A stretch of 64,000 nucleotides of DNA from an uncultured Alphaproteobacteria bacterium. GTDB taxonomy: Bacteria > Pseudomonadota > Alphaproteobacteria > HIMB59 > GCA-002718135. Location of the stretch: NCBI GenBank assembly GCA_902615745.1, contig CACMQB010000001.1:90349-154348 (forward strand). The letters are read 5' to 3'. Positions within the stretch are counted from its first letter, which is position 1. Every line of letters starts with the position of its first letter. This document shows, piece after piece, positions 1 to 9,536 of the stretch. The translations under genes and the position numbers were made by a program. The notes beneath the pieces are model-generated. The model saw only the letters and a program-made list of their open reading frames with translations, did no database searches and was not told the origin of the DNA.

Positions 1-1349
1 TAGTCGATTATATTTTGAATCAAATGAGATTGACCAATTGGTTGATATTGTCCTCCCATAACTCCATAAGAATACAGTGTCTCATCATTCTTATTAGTTA
101 TTAGCCCAGGGATTATTGTATGAAGTGGTCTTTTATGACTATCAATTGAGTTGGGGTGACCATCTTCTAATCTGAAATTTACACCTCTATTTTGAAAAAG
201 AATTCCTGTTTTATTACTTGTAATTCCACTTCCAAAACCATGACATATTGAATTAATAAATGATACAGAATTCAAATCTCTATCTACAACACTTAAATAT
301 ATTGTTTCAGGGTGAGAAGTTACATAACCTTTTTTGGAAGAATAAATTTTATTTTTATTTATTCTAGAGCATAAAGAGCTAATATATTCATTACTTAAAT
401 AATCTTTTATATTTATATTATTAAAATTAGGATCACCAAATATTGTTTCCTTAACCTCAAAACATATTTTTGAAATCTCAGCTTCAAGATGATATCTTTC
501 AAAACTTGAAGGATGGTATTTTTTGATATTTAATTTCTCAGTCATTGCCATCATCATCAAAACAACTAATCCAGGACTATTTAAGGGGCATTGATGGATC
601 TTTGAATTTCTATATGAATTTGTAATTGTTTTTGAAAATAATGTTTTTTGATTATAGAAATCTTCTTCTGTATGAAGTCCTCCAAGTTTATTTAGTGTCT
701 TAACCATATCTTTAGTTATTTTACTTTGATAAAATCCTTTAATTTTATTTTTTGAGATGACTCTTAAAGTATTTGCTAAAGGAATATTCTTAAAAACTTC
801 ACCAAAACTATAACTGAGATTTTCATTTAAAAATAATCTTTTAGAGTTAGAATTTTTTTTAAGTTTTTTTTCATTCTCTTTCCATGCAATAGCCTCAACT
901 TCATGAACAGGAAATCCATTTCTAGCAAATTTTTCTGCACCATTTAAAACTTCTTTAAAATCAATTCTTCCAAATTTTTCATGCATAGAACACCATGCAT
1001 GAACTGCTCCAGGAATAGTAACTGAATGCGGACTAGTTAAACCAATATTTTTTATTTTATTATCTTTATAAAACTGTAAATTTGCTTTTTTTGGAGCGAT
1101 TCCTGACCCATTTACAGCAATTGGTTTTTTCCCATTCATCGAAATAATTGCAAAACAATCTCCACCAATTCCTGTTGCGCTAGGACACACTACAGCTTGA
1201 ACAGCTGAAGCTGCAATAGCAGCATCAACTGCATTTCCACCTTTTTGAAGTACATTAATTGCTACCATCGAGCTTAATGGGTTTGATGTTGCCACCATGC
1301 CATTTTGTGCTAAAACATTAGATCTTCCAGGATAAGATAACTTTCTCAT
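1..1349 (-). CDS. Gamma-glutamyltranspeptidase-family Ntn hydrolase (3' end cut by window)
   Basis: Reading the minus strand from an ATG at 1349 gives 449 residues with no stop before the window edge, so the C-terminus is missing; family members run about 530-580 residues. Family signatures seen are the N-terminal PSATGIGGD block (residues 56-64), the autoprocessing/catalytic threonine in [11 protein letters not shown] (Thr349), and a glycine-rich MGGQYQPIG block near residue 431. These enzymes self-cleave at that Thr and hydrolyse or transfer gamma-glutamyl groups, classically from glutathione. The N-terminus ([10 protein letters not shown]) is not a signal peptide, unlike periplasmic GGT. 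A cytoplasmic relative such as oxamate amidohydrolase (HpxW-like) is therefore possible. The family is secure; the substrate is not. It is divergent from rpmJ across 57 bases. Confidence 0.88.
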   Translation of the reverse strand, partial: MRKLSYPGRSNVLAQNGMVATSNPLSSMVAINVLQKGGNAVDAAIAASAVQAVVCPSATGIGGDCFAIISMNGKKPIAVNGSGIAPKKANLQFYKDNKIKNIGLTSPHSVTIPGAVHAWCSMHEKFGRIDFKEVLNGAEKFARNGFPVHEVEAIAWKENEKKLKKNSNSKRLFLNENLSYSFGEVFKNIPLANTLRVISKNKIKGFYQSKITKDMVKTLNKLGGLHTEEDFYNQKTLFSKTITNSYRNSKIHQCPLNSPGLVVLMMMAMTEKLNIKKYHPSSFERYHLEAEISKICFEVKETIFGDPNFNNINIKDYLSNEYISSLCSRINKNKIYSSKKGYVTSHPETIYLSVVDRDLNSVSFINSICHGFGSGITSNKTGILFQNRGVNFRLEDGHPNSIDSHKRPLHTIIPGLITNKNDETLYSYGVMGGQYQPIGQSHLIQNIID

Positions 1350-1370
1350 AATAAAACAGATAATATATGT

Positions 1371-1399
1371 TTGACAAAACAAATCCCAGAATTTAAAGC
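1371..1399 (+). promoter_or_regulatory. Candidate rpmJ promoter
   Basis: A perfect TTGACA (1371-1376) is followed after 17 bases by a weak TAAAGC (1394-1399). If used, transcription would begin within a base or two of the rpmJ ATG at 1407, making the message leaderless or nearly so. The -10 match is poor, so this is tentative. Confidence 0.3.
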
Positions 1400-1406
1400 G
1401 CTTTTT

Positions 1407-1532
1407 ATGAAAGTTAAATGTTCATTAAAAACTGCCAAAACTCGGGATAAGGATTGTAAAGTTGTGCGTAGAAAAGGCAGAATTTATGTAATTAACAAAA
1501 AAAATCCCAGAATGAAAGCAAGACAGGGTTAA
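1407..1532 (+). CDS. rpmJ: 50S ribosomal protein L36
   Basis: A 41-residue basic protein beginning [17 protein letters not shown] and ending [12 protein letters not shown]. This is the longer, zinc-independent (C-minus) form of L36: it has the characteristic [17 protein letters not shown] core and lacks the paired CxxC/CxxxxH zinc ligands of the 37-38 residue form, although two isolated cysteines (5 and 17) remain. L36 binds 23S rRNA in the large subunit. The gene stands alone on the plus strand, away from any ribosomal operon, as is usual for this form in alphaproteobacteria. Its stop codon overlaps the end of convergent trxB by 4 bases. Confidence 0.95.
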   Translation: MKVKCSLKTAKTRDKDCKVVRRKGRIYVINKKNPRMKARQG

Positions 1533-2476
1533 TTAAGAGACTCCGCTATATATTTTTCAGCTTCTAAAGCAGCCATGCAACCCATACCAGCAGCAGTAAC
1601 AGCCTGCCTATAAATTTTATCTTTTACATCACCAGCTGCAAAGACTCCCTTAATACTTGTTTCAGTACTATCAGGTTTAGTAATTATATAATTTTCCTCA
1701 TCCATTTTTAACTTATCAATAAAAAGTGAAGTAGCAGGATCATGTCCTATAGCTATAAATGCACCATTTACATCTATAGTTGTTTTGGTGCTATCTAATG
1801 TATTCTCTAAAATAATTTTTTTTAATGTATTTGGATTTTCATCTCCAACAAATTCAGAAACCTTACTATTCCAAATTACTTCAATTTTTTTATTATTAAA
1901 CAATCTTTCTTGTAAAATTTTTTCAGCTCGCAAACTATCTCTTCTATGAATTAACAATACCTTTGAAGCAAATTTAGTCAAAAACATTGCCTCCTCTACC
2001 GCACTATTACCTCCACCTATCACTGCTACTTGCTGATCTTTAAAGAAAAATCCATCACAAGTTGCGCAAGCAGAAATACCAAATCCTTTAAATTTTTTTT
2101 CACTTTCCAGATTAAGCCATCTAGCTTGTGCACCTGTTGCAATAATTATTGATTTGGATACAAATTCTTTCCCTGACTCAGTTTTGGAAATAAATGGATT
2201 TTTTTCAAAATCAACTGACGTTACAATATCATTATGAAAAATAGTTCCTACTTTTACAGCTTGTTCTTTCATTTGTTCCATAAGCCAAGGTCCTTGAATA
2301 ACATTTTCAAATCCTGGATAGTTTTCTACATCCGTAGTAATAGTTAGCTGACCACCTGGTTCTAAACCCGAAACTAAATGTGGTTTTAAATTTGCTCTTG
2401 CTGCATAGATTGCAGCTGTGTAGCCCGCTGGTCCAGAACCTATAATTAATACATCATTTTCTATTTTTTCAGTCAT
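1529..2476 (-). CDS. trxB: Thioredoxin-disulfide reductase
   Basis: A 315-residue flavoprotein that transfers electrons from NADPH through FAD and a redox disulfide to thioredoxin in the cytoplasm. Seen: the N-terminal FAD-binding [10 protein letters not shown] motif (residues 13-22), the redox-active CATC at 137-140, the NADPH-binding [10 protein letters not shown] (154-163) and the C-terminal FAD motif around [10 protein letters not shown]. The length is normal (E. coli TrxB 321). It is the last gene of a leftward run from carA and lies 17 bases after the 2OG-oxygenase-like gene. Its stop overlaps the end of convergent rpmJ. Confidence 0.97.
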   Translation of the reverse strand: MTEKIENDVLIIGSGPAGYTAAIYAARANLKPHLVSGLEPGGQLTITTDVENYPGFENVIQGPWLMEQMKEQAVKVGTIFHNDIVTSVDFEKNPFISKTESGKEFVSKSIIIATGAQARWLNLESEKKFKGFGISACATCDGFFFKDQQVAVIGGGNSAVEEAMFLTKFASKVLLIHRRDSLRAEKILQERLFNNKKIEVIWNSKVSEFVGDENPNTLKKIILENTLDSTKTTIDVNGAFIAIGHDPATSLFIDKLKMDEENYIITKPDSTETSIKGVFAAGDVKDKIYRQAVTAAGMGCMAALEAEKYIAESLN

Positions 2477-2493
2477 ATAATTAAGTTAATAAT

Positions 2494-3114
2494 TTAGTCA
2501 CTTTTTTCAACTGGCCAATCTGTATTAAAAGAAACATAATTTATTTGAATACATCTTCTCTCTTTTTGAATATCTTTTAATTCAAGTCCATGCCAAGTAT
2601 CATCCCCTGAAGAAAAAAAATAACCACTGTTATGAATATATTCAATTGTTTTAACTAATTTAAAATTTTTATCATATAGGTCGGTACCTAAATTTGAAGC
2701 TTCATTATATGGGTTTGCCCAAACCATCATCGTCATTAACTTTTCTGAGATATCTTTATGTGGTTTTAACCAAAATCCCTTTTTATCTCCAATGACTTCT
2801 AATCTCACATATGAATTTGATAAATCTTTATCAATTATTTTCGATATTTTGTTAACCATTTCTATACTTTGTAAAGACTGAATTAATTTGGTTAGATATG
2901 GAAAATTTTGACAATTATTTTTTGTTATAAAAAGTCTTAATTTACCATCAACTCCTTGACCTGTATGATCGGCAGCTCTTGTCCCATCGTACATTCTATC
3001 TCCTGACGGAATATTACTATAGGAAATTTCATCTAATGCGCCTTCTTCTAAGCAATTACTAAATACCCAATGATTAAAGGGAAAATCTGCATGAGCTAAG
3101 TTCTCAAGATTCAT
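2494..3114 (-). CDS. Small 2-oxoglutarate/Fe(II) oxygenase-like protein
   Basis: 206 residues, ATG start. I do not recognise an orthologue of known function. The layout suggests a double-stranded beta-helix 2OG-Fe(II) oxygenase: a candidate HxD pair at His119/Asp121 (KPHKDISEK), a distal His175 (DDTWHGLE) 54 residues later and a following Arg187 (ERRCIQINY) that could bind 2-oxoglutarate. The order and spacing fit the family; the assignment is inferred from motifs alone. No signal peptide or membrane segment is visible, so it is probably cytoplasmic. It overlaps the upstream ELM1-family gene by 11 bases, so the two are likely co-translated and may share a substrate or pathway. Confidence 0.6.
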   Translation of the reverse strand: MNLENLAHADFPFNHWVFSNCLEEGALDEISYSNIPSGDRMYDGTRAADHTGQGVDGKLRLFITKNNCQNFPYLTKLIQSLQSIEMVNKISKIIDKDLSNSYVRLEVIGDKKGFWLKPHKDISEKLMTMMVWANPYNEASNLGTDLYDKNFKLVKTIEYIHNSGYFFSSGDDTWHGLELKDIQKERRCIQINYVSFNTDWPVEKSD

Positions 3115-4066
3115 TTTTCCTTTCTATAATTCTTTTTTTTATAATTCCAGCAATTCTTTTGCTTTCTTCTAGTTTCGTATATGTCCAATTTTCTAATTTG
3201 TCTAAAGTATTAAAATCTCTTGTTATATTCATTTTTTTAAATTCTTCATGGAATCTTATAAATCTTTTACTTTTTCTCTTCATTGGCAATTGATAAACAT
3301 AAATTGGTTTTCCAGATATACTTGCTTCAGAAATCATAGAGGTTGAGTCAGAAGTAATAATAAAATAACTAGAATTATAAAGAGCAAATTCGTATGGATT
3401 TTTTCCTTCTCCAAACCATAAGGTAGATATAGATTCTAATTCTTTTTTTAAAATATTTTTAATTTCTTGATTAGTTCTTCTTGAGGTAACAACTAAAATT
3501 TCTTTATTATTATTATTATAGTTCTTTATTTTTTTTATTCTCTCACAAAGTTCAAAAGTATTTTCTTTTGAGAAATGATAGTGATTATTTTCACCTCCAA
3601 TAATACATGTAATCAAATTTTTTGGATTAATTTCATAATGATTTTTTAAATTCTTAGTTTTTTTAAAATGATGTATTGCACCTGTTGAATTGATTATATT
3701 TTCACCATATAAAGCATCATGATTTGGGGCAATAACAAATGAAAAGTATTTTGAAGAAATTTTTGGGTTTTGAATATGAATATTAATTATATCAGGATAT
3801 TTTTTTTTAAGATAGACAGATAAGTAAACACTTTTTCTTCCACAACTAATAACTACATTAGGTATTTCGTTTGTAGGTAAGTTATTTTTAAATATCCAAC
3901 TAAAAATAGGAAGTATCCCAGGTTGTAATCTATTCCAAGGAAAAATTATTTCAGTTTTAACTTCTTTTATATTTATACCTAATTCATTTGCCAGACCTTT
4001 TGTCTGACTTATCATTCCTTGTGAACCATCAGTTAATGACCAAATTTTAGGATTGTCTATATTCAA
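3104..4066 (-). CDS. ELM1-family (mitochondrial-fission ELM1-like) protein
   Basis: 320 residues with the hallmarks of the ELM1/DUF1022 family: N-terminal WSLTDGSQGMISQTKGLA, an ISCGRKSVYLSVYL segment near residue 73 and a C-terminal SDSTSMISEASISGKP block resembling the nucleotide-sugar site of glycosyltransferase-B folds. The family is widespread in alphaproteobacteria and plants; its bacterial biochemical role is unsettled and a glycosyltransferase-like activity is only suggested by fold. The start is TTG (4064-4066), overlapping the greA stop as TTGA. The next in-frame ATG (residue 18) would delete the conserved N-terminus, so TTG is preferred. It overlaps the following oxygenase-like gene by 11 bases. 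Confidence 0.82.
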   Translation of the reverse strand: MNIDNPKIWSLTDGSQGMISQTKGLANELGINIKEVKTEIIFPWNRLQPGILPIFSWIFKNNLPTNEIPNVVISCGRKSVYLSVYLKKKYPDIINIHIQNPKISSKYFSFVIAPNHDALYGENIINSTGAIHHFKKTKNLKNHYEINPKNLITCIIGGENNHYHFSKENTFELCERIKKIKNYNNNNKEILVVTSRRTNQEIKNILKKELESISTLWFGEGKNPYEFALYNSSYFIITSDSTSMISEASISGKPIYVYQLPMKRKSKRFIRFHEEFKKMNITRDFNTLDKLENWTYTKLEESKRIAGIIKKRIIERKNES

Positions 4067-4536
4067 ATGTATTTTACTGTTAATATTGTATAACTTTTTA
4101 AACCTTTTGGACTATTGATTTCAACATTGTCTTCTTCTGTTTTACCAATCAAACCTCTTGCTAAAGGACTGTTAATTGAAAGTTTTTTATTTTCAATATC
4201 TGATTCATATTCCCCAACAATTTGATATTTTTGTTTTTCTCCACTTTCATCATCTTCTATTTCAACTGTTGCACCAAACTTAATATCGTCACCTTCAACA
4301 GATTTAACATCTATTACCTCTGCTTTACTAATAGCACTCTCTAAATCTATAATTCTTCCTTCAATTAAACTTTGTTGTTCTTTAGCATATTGATATTCTG
4401 CATTTTCAGATAAATCACCGTGGCTCCTAGCCTCGGCAATTGCTTCAATTATTTTTGGTCTATCCTCAGAGGTTAATTTTTTTAATTCATCTTGTAATTT
4501 TGTATAACCCTCAGCCGTCATAGGAATTTTATTCAT
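4063..4536 (-). CDS. greA: Transcript cleavage factor GreA
   Basis: 157 residues, the normal length. The N-terminal coiled-coil hairpin carries the two acidic tip residues Asp41 and Glu44 in HGDLSENAEYQ; they enter the RNA polymerase secondary channel and stimulate cleavage of backtracked RNA. The C-terminal half (about 80-157) is the FKBP-like domain ending SPKGLKSYTILTVKYI. The ATG at 4536 gives the canonical MNKIPMTAEGY start. The gene sits 40 bases downstream of carB and overlaps the ELM1-family gene, consistent with the alphaproteobacterial carAB-greA linkage. Confidence 0.97.
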   Translation of the reverse strand: MNKIPMTAEGYTKLQDELKKLTSEDRPKIIEAIAEARSHGDLSENAEYQYAKEQQSLIEGRIIDLESAISKAEVIDVKSVEGDDIKFGATVEIEDDESGEKQKYQIVGEYESDIENKKLSINSPLARGLIGKTEEDNVEINSPKGLKSYTILTVKYI

Positions 4537-4576
4537 AAACTCATGATGATTTATTTATTTTTTATAGTCAATAAAA

Positions 4577-7500
4577 TTAATTTATAGTTTGAAGACTTTT
4601 TATTGTGAATTCTTGTGATTTCATATGTTCAATTGCATCTACAGCAACTTTAGCTCCAGCTATTGTCGTGTAATATGGAATATTATACATTAATGATGTT
4701 CTTCTAATACTATAGCTATCTCTAATAGATGATTGAGTTTTTGTTGTATTAATTACAAGCTGAATTTCATTATTAATTAAAGAGTCAACTACATGAGGAT
4801 TACCTTCTTTTACTTTATTTACTATTTTTGTCTTGATGTTATTAGTATTTAAGTACTCAGCAGTCCCTTTAGTTGCAAGTAGATTAAAATCTAATTCTTT
4901 TAACTTTTGTGCTATCTCAAAAATGAACTTTTTATTATCATTATCTATTGATATAAATACTGTCCCTTTAGATGGAAGAATATTACCACAGGCTATTTGA
5001 CTCTTAATATATGAAGATAAAAAGGTTTCATCTATTCCCATAACTTCTCCTGTAGATTTCATTTCAGGACCTAATATTAGATCAACTCCATCAAATTTAT
5101 TGAAAGGAAAAACAGATTCTTTTACGTTAAAGTTTTTTAATTCATTAATTTTATAGTCATTCAAAATTGCATTAAGATTTTCGCCGACCATTACTTTTGC
5201 TGCAATTTTTGCGACTGGAATACCTTTTGATTTGGCTACAAATGGTACTGTCCTGCTGGCTCTGGGGTTTACTTCTAAAACATATATTTTTTTATCTTTA
5301 ATTGCTAATTGAGTATTCATTAATCCTACAACATTAATTTCATTGGCAATTTTTGATACCCATTCAATTATTTTATTCTGAGTTTCTTTATTAACTGAAT
5401 AGGGAGGTAAGGAACAAGCACTATCTCCAGAGTGAATTCCTGCTTCTTCGATGTGTTCCATAACCCCAGCTACAAATATTTCTCCATTTTTATCTCTAAT
5501 TATATCTACATCTATTTCTTTGGCATTCTCAAGATACTCATCAATTAAAATTACATTATTTGATGAAACTTCAAGAGCTTCATTAGAAAATGATTCCAAA
5601 TTATCTTTATCATATGCGATTTGCATAGCTCTTCCTCCAAGTACATATGAAGGTCTAACTAAGACAGGATATCCAATTTCTTCAGCTTTTTCTAAAGTTT
5701 GAACTACAGTATTTGCAAAAGCATTTTTTGGTTGAGCAATATTTAGTTTCATTAATATTTCACTGAATCTATCTCTATCTTCAGCTAAATCTATTGCTTC
5801 AGTCGAAGTGCCAATAACTTTTATTCCAGCTTCTTCTATTTCTTTTGCAATTTTTAATGGAGTCTGACCTCCAAATTGAACTAATACACCAAGAACATTT
5901 CCTTTATTTTTTTCTTTGTTATAAATTTCAATAACACTTTCTGCGGAAAGTGGTTCAAAATATAATCTATCAGCAGTATCGTAATCAGTTGAAACTGTTT
6001 CTGGGTTACAATTTATCATTATAGTTTCAATGCCCTTTTCTTTTAATGCATAGACAGCATGTACACAGCAATAATCAAATTCAATTCCTTGACCTATTCT
6101 ATTTGGCCCACCTCCAAGAATTATTACTTTGTCTTTTGATGTAGGATTTGCTTCACAGAATTTAGTATTTTCAAAATCCCAATCATAAGTAGAATAAAGA
6201 TATGGAGTTTTAGAACTAAATTCACCAGCACAAGTATCCACAAGTCTGAAGACAGGATTAATATCGTTATCATTTCTAAATTTTCTTAATTCTTTTTCTT
6301 TAATATTTAATATTGATGAAATTTTACTATCTGAGTACCCCATTTTCTTTGCATATAATATTGTATCTTTGTCGAGATCCTTCTTTTTTAAGATTTTTTC
6401 GAAATCAATTATTCTTTTAATTTGATATAAAAACCATTTATCATATTTTGTAATTTGATTTATTTCATCAACTGATAACCCAATTCTAAGCGCTTCTCCT
6501 ACAACTAACAAGCGTTGAGAAGATTGTATTTTAAGTTCATTCGAAATTGTAATTTTATCATTTGAGCTAATTTTTGGTTTATCAAAACCAGTTAGGCCGT
6601 ACTCAAGAGAATTAAACCCCTTTTGAATTGATTCATTAAAAGATCTCCCTATACTCATTGCTTCTCCAACTGATTTCATGGATGTCGTTAAGTCAGAATT
6701 AGCACCAACAAATTTTTCAAAAGTAAATCTTGGAATTTTAGTTACAACATAATCAATAGTTGGTTCAAAACTTGCGGGTGTTGTCGTAGTAATATCATTT
6801 TCAAGTTCATCCAAAGTATAACCTACTGCTAATTTTGCAGCAATTTTTGCTATTGGAAAACCTGTAGCTTTTGATGCCAACGCAGAAGATCTACTAACTC
6901 TTGGGTTCATTTCAATGACATTAATTTCTCCATCTTCTGGGTTTATTGCAAATTGAACATTTGACCCACCAGTATCAACACCTATTTTTCTGAGAACCTT
7001 AATGCTAGCATTCCTTAAAATTTGATATTCTTTATCAGTTAATGTTAGGGATGGGGCTACTGTAATGCTATCTCCAGTATGAACACCCATAGGATCTACA
7101 TTTTCGATTGAACAAACAATAATACAATTATCCTTATTATCTCTAACAACTTCCATCTCAAATTCTTTCCAACCTGAAACAGATTTTTCAATAAGTATCT
7201 GATTTGTTGGGCTAGCATTTAAACCCCTATTACATAAATCAATAAAACCCTCATCATCATAGGCAACACCACCTCCGGTACCTCCAAGTGTAAAACTTGG
7301 TCTTATGACAAGAGGTAAATTTAATTCATTTTTTACTCTTTTTGACTCTTCAATAGTGTTTACCACGTAACTTTTTGGACAGCTTAGACCAATTTCTTTC
7401 ATGGCATCTTTAAACTTTTGTCTATCCTCAGCTAATTCTATTGCTGTTGGATTAGCTCCAATCATTTTTACTCCGTGTTTTTCAAGTATACGATTATTAA

Positions 7501-7807
7501 AAAGTTCCATTGAAACGTTTAAAGCAGTTTGCCCTCCCATAGTTGGGAGAAGAGCATCTGGTTTTTCGATTTCGATTATTTTTTCTACAAATTCTTTAGT
7601 TATAGGTTCAATATAAGTTTGATCAGCTAATTCTGGATCAGTCATTATTGTTGCAGGATTTGAATTAATTAATACAATTTTATAACCTTCATCTTTGAGA
7701 GACTTACATGCCTGAGCACCAGAGTAATCAAATTCACAAGCTTGACCAATAACTATAGGACCTGCACCTACTATTAATATTTTATTTATGTCAGTTCTTT
7801 TTGGCAT
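4577..7807 (-). CDS. carB: Carbamoyl-phosphate synthase large subunit
   Basis: With the ATG at 7807 the protein is 1076 residues beginning [22 protein letters not shown], matching E. coli CarB in start and length (1073). Upstream in-frame codons only add a non-homologous stretch inside carA. It makes carbamoyl phosphate from bicarbonate, ATP and ammonia delivered by CarA, feeding pyrimidine and arginine synthesis. Two homologous ATP-grasp halves are visible, each opening with a nucleotide-site block ([11 protein letters not shown] and [11 protein letters not shown]). A C-terminal MGS-like allosteric domain follows ([14 protein letters not shown] onward). It overlaps carA by 17 bases, implying translational coupling. 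Confidence 0.97.
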   Translation of the reverse strand: MPKRTDINKILIVGAGPIVIGQACEFDYSGAQACKSLKDEGYKIVLINSNPATIMTDPELADQTYIEPITKEFVEKIIEIEKPDALLPTMGGQTALNVSMELFNNRILEKHGVKMIGANPTAIELAEDRQKFKDAMKEIGLSCPKSYVVNTIEESKRVKNELNLPLVIRPSFTLGGTGGGVAYDDEGFIDLCNRGLNASPTNQILIEKSVSGWKEFEMEVVRDNKDNCIIVCSIENVDPMGVHTGDSITVAPSLTLTDKEYQILRNASIKVLRKIGVDTGGSNVQFAINPEDGEINVIEMNPRVSRSSALASKATGFPIAKIAAKLAVGYTLDELENDITTTTPASFEPTIDYVVTKIPRFTFEKFVGANSDLTTSMKSVGEAMSIGRSFNESIQKGFNSLEYGLTGFDKPKISSNDKITISNELKIQSSQRLLVVGEALRIGLSVDEINQITKYDKWFLYQIKRIIDFEKILKKKDLDKDTILYAKKMGYSDSKISSILNIKEKELRKFRNDNDINPVFRLVDTCAGEFSSKTPYLYSTYDWDFENTKFCEANPTSKDKVIILGGGPNRIGQGIEFDYCCVHAVYALKEKGIETIMINCNPETVSTDYDTADRLYFEPLSAESVIEIYNKEKNKGNVLGVLVQFGGQTPLKIAKEIEEAGIKVIGTSTEAIDLAEDRDRFSEILMKLNIAQPKNAFANTVVQTLEKAEEIGYPVLVRPSYVLGGRAMQIAYDKDNLESFSNEALEVSSNNVILIDEYLENAKEIDVDIIRDKNGEIFVAGVMEHIEEAGIHSGDSACSLPPYSVNKETQNKIIEWVSKIANEINVVGLMNTQLAIKDKKIYVLEVNPRASRTVPFVAKSKGIPVAKIAAKVMVGENLNAILNDYKINELKNFNVKESVFPFNKFDGVDLILGPEMKSTGEVMGIDETFLSSYIKSQIACGNILPSKGTVFISIDNDNKKFIFEIAQKLKELDFNLLATKGTAEYLNTNNIKTKIVNKVKEGNPHVVDSLINNEIQLVINTTKTQSSIRDSYSIRRTSLMYNIPYYTTIAGAKVAVDAIEHMKSQEFTIKSLQTIN

Positions 7808-8960
7808 TTTTCTCAATAAGTTTATAAAATTCTTCAAACAAATAATGACTATCATGTGGACCAGGGGACGCTTCTGGATGATACTGAACACTAAATACCG
7901 GCAAATGCTTATGTCTCAAACCTTCATTAGTCCCGTCAAATAGTGAAACATGAGTTTCAATTATATCTTTATTAAAACTATTTCTATCAACTTCAAAGCC
8001 ATGATTTTGTGAAGTAATTTCTACAATGCCTGTTGTAAGATTTTTGACAGGATGGTTTGAACCTCTGTGACCCTGAAACATTTTTTTAGTCTTTGCATTC
8101 AATGCCAATCCTAAAATTTGATGCCCTAAACATATTCCAAATATCGGAATACTATCATCAATTAATTTTTTTATCACATCAACTATTTTACTACCTGTAG
8201 CATAAGGATCACCAGGGCCGTTGGATAAAAAAATTCCTGAAGGATTAGTTTCTATTATTTCTTCGTAGCTAGAAAATAAGTTTAATACAGTTGGGTTAAG
8301 ATTAAATTCATTTAGATTTCTTAAAATATTATTTTTGATACCAAAGTCTAAGCAAGTGACATTATATTTAAATTGGTTTTTAATTGATTTGTTACTTTTC
8401 CATATTCCTTTTTTCCAATTATAGTTTTGTTCTGTCGATACTATTCCCGCCAAATCTAAATTTTGAAGACCTTTCCACTCATTTATTTGAGTTTTAAGTT
8501 TTTCAATTTTATTTTCACCTTCTCCAAAGTGAATAATTGCGGCCTTCTTAGCTCCCTCAACAGATAATTTCTTAGTTAAGTATCTAGTATCAATTCCAAA
8601 AATACAGGGAATGTTATTTTTTAAAAAATATGAATTTAAGTCATTTTCTGCTCTCCAATTTGAATACTCTGATAATGGCTGATTTATTACACAACCATCA
8701 GCATAGATTTTTTTTGACTCTTGATCTTCTTGATTTGTACCTACAATCCCAACATGTGGAAAAGTAAATGTAATGATTTGTTTTGTATATGATGGATCAG
8801 ATAGTGCTTCTTGATAGCCTGTTTGAGAGGTATTAAAACAAAGTTCACCTACGGCAGCCTTTTTCTCTCCTAATCCATAACCCCATAAAATTTCACCATT
8901 TTCTAATACAAGAGCTGCAGTTTTATTGTGTATATGTGGTTTTTTTTTTAAAACTTCCAT
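7791..8960 (-). CDS. carA: Carbamoyl-phosphate synthase small (glutaminase) subunit
   Basis: A 389-residue class I glutamine amidotransferase subunit that hydrolyses glutamine and channels ammonia to CarB. The nucleophile is Cys277 in FGICLGHQ and the His361/Glu363 pair lies in [12 protein letters not shown]. The N-terminal CarA domain includes [20 protein letters not shown]. The ATG at 8960 is preferred over an in-frame TTG at 8978 because the candidate promoter places the transcript start near 8980, leaving no room for initiation at 8978. It is the first gene of the leftward carA-carB-greA-...-trxB run. Confidence 0.96.
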   Translation of the reverse strand: MEVLKKKPHIHNKTAALVLENGEILWGYGLGEKKAAVGELCFNTSQTGYQEALSDPSYTKQIITFTFPHVGIVGTNQEDQESKKIYADGCVINQPLSEYSNWRAENDLNSYFLKNNIPCIFGIDTRYLTKKLSVEGAKKAAIIHFGEGENKIEKLKTQINEWKGLQNLDLAGIVSTEQNYNWKKGIWKSNKSIKNQFKYNVTCLDFGIKNNILRNLNEFNLNPTVLNLFSSYEEIIETNPSGIFLSNGPGDPYATGSKIVDVIKKLIDDSIPIFGICLGHQILGLALNAKTKKMFQGHRGSNHPVKNLTTGIVEITSQNHGFEVDRNSFNKDIIETHVSLFDGTNEGLRHKHLPVFSVQYHPEASPGPHDSHYLFEEFYKLIEKNAKKN

Positions 8961-8986
8961 TATATTTAGATGAAGCAAAATGATAG

Positions 8987-9015
8987 TTAGTAGGCATTTA
9001 TAACAATGTAGTCAA
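8987..9015 (-). promoter_or_regulatory. Candidate carA promoter
   Basis: On the minus strand TTGACT (9015-9010) and TACTAA (8992-8987) are separated by 17 bases, predicting a transcript start near 8980 and a leader of about 20 bases to the carA ATG. No known riboswitch or arginine/pyrimidine operator was recognised. It shares the 120-base divergent gap with the yqeY promoter. Confidence 0.5.
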
Positions 9016-9022
9016 GGATTAG

Positions 9023-9050
9023 TTGAATTTAAAAAGAAGAATTATATTAT
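9023..9050 (+). promoter_or_regulatory. Candidate promoter for yqeY-dnaG-rpoD
   Basis: TTGAAT (9023-9028) and TATTAT (9045-9050) are separated by 16 bases, predicting a start near 9057, 24 bases before the yqeY ATG. This would drive the run of four overlapping or nearly abutting genes to 14286. It is inferred from consensus match only. Confidence 0.45.
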
Positions 9051-9080
9051 TAAATTAAATTTATTAGAAAGTGAAAAAAT

Positions 9081-9536
9081 ATGAGCTTAAAGGATAAAAT
9101 TGAAAGTGATTATAACAATTCTATCAAAGAAAAAGATAGTAATTCCATCAATACTTTAAGATTAATAAAGAGTGCTATTAAAGATAAGGAAATTTCTCTT
9201 AGAGGTAAGCAAGACTCTTTGACCGATTCTGATATTTTAAGTTTACTTCAAAGTTTAGTAAAACAAAGAAAAGATTCAATAGAAGCTTTTGAAAAAGCGA
9301 ATCGGAAGGATCTTATTGATAAGGAATTAAATGAAATCAAAGTAATAGAACTGTTTTTACCAAAACAAATGGATGAGGATGAAACAAAATTGATTATAAA
9401 GAATATAATTCAAGAGAAGAATTATACATCAATCAAAGAAATGGGTGCCCTTATGAAAATAATTAAGGAAAACTATACTGGAAAAATAGATATGGGTTTA
9501 GTAGGAAAAATAGCTAAATCTTTATTGGGTAATTGA
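9081..9536 (+). CDS. yqeY: YqeY/GatB-domain-like protein
   Basis: 151 residues, all-helical, matching the YqeY family related to the tRNA-binding tail of GatB. Typical segments are the N-terminal INTLRLIKSAIKDKEI, central KQRKDSIEAFEKANR, the ELFLPKQMDEDE block and the C-terminal MGALMKIIKE...GLVGKIAKSLL. The family is thought to act as a tRNA-amidotransferase-related accessory, but its role is not established. It commonly precedes dnaG in alphaproteobacteria, as here. The stop TGA shares its A with the dnaG ATG. Confidence 0.93.
   Translation: MSLKDKIESDYNNSIKEKDSNSINTLRLIKSAIKDKEISLRGKQDSLTDSDILSLLQSLVKQRKDSIEAFEKANRKDLIDKELNEIKVIELFLPKQMDEDETKLIIKNIIQEKNYTSIKEMGALMKIIKENYTGKIDMGLVGKIAKSLLGN

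Noticed and set aside
7808-7891. Upstream extension of carB
   Set aside because: Adds residues without homology, inside carA; canonical CarB begins at the ATG at 7807.
9017-9080. Riboswitch or attenuator in the carA/yqeY gap
   Set aside because: The carA leader is only about 20 bases if the candidate promoter is right, and no conserved RNA motif or hairpin stands out.
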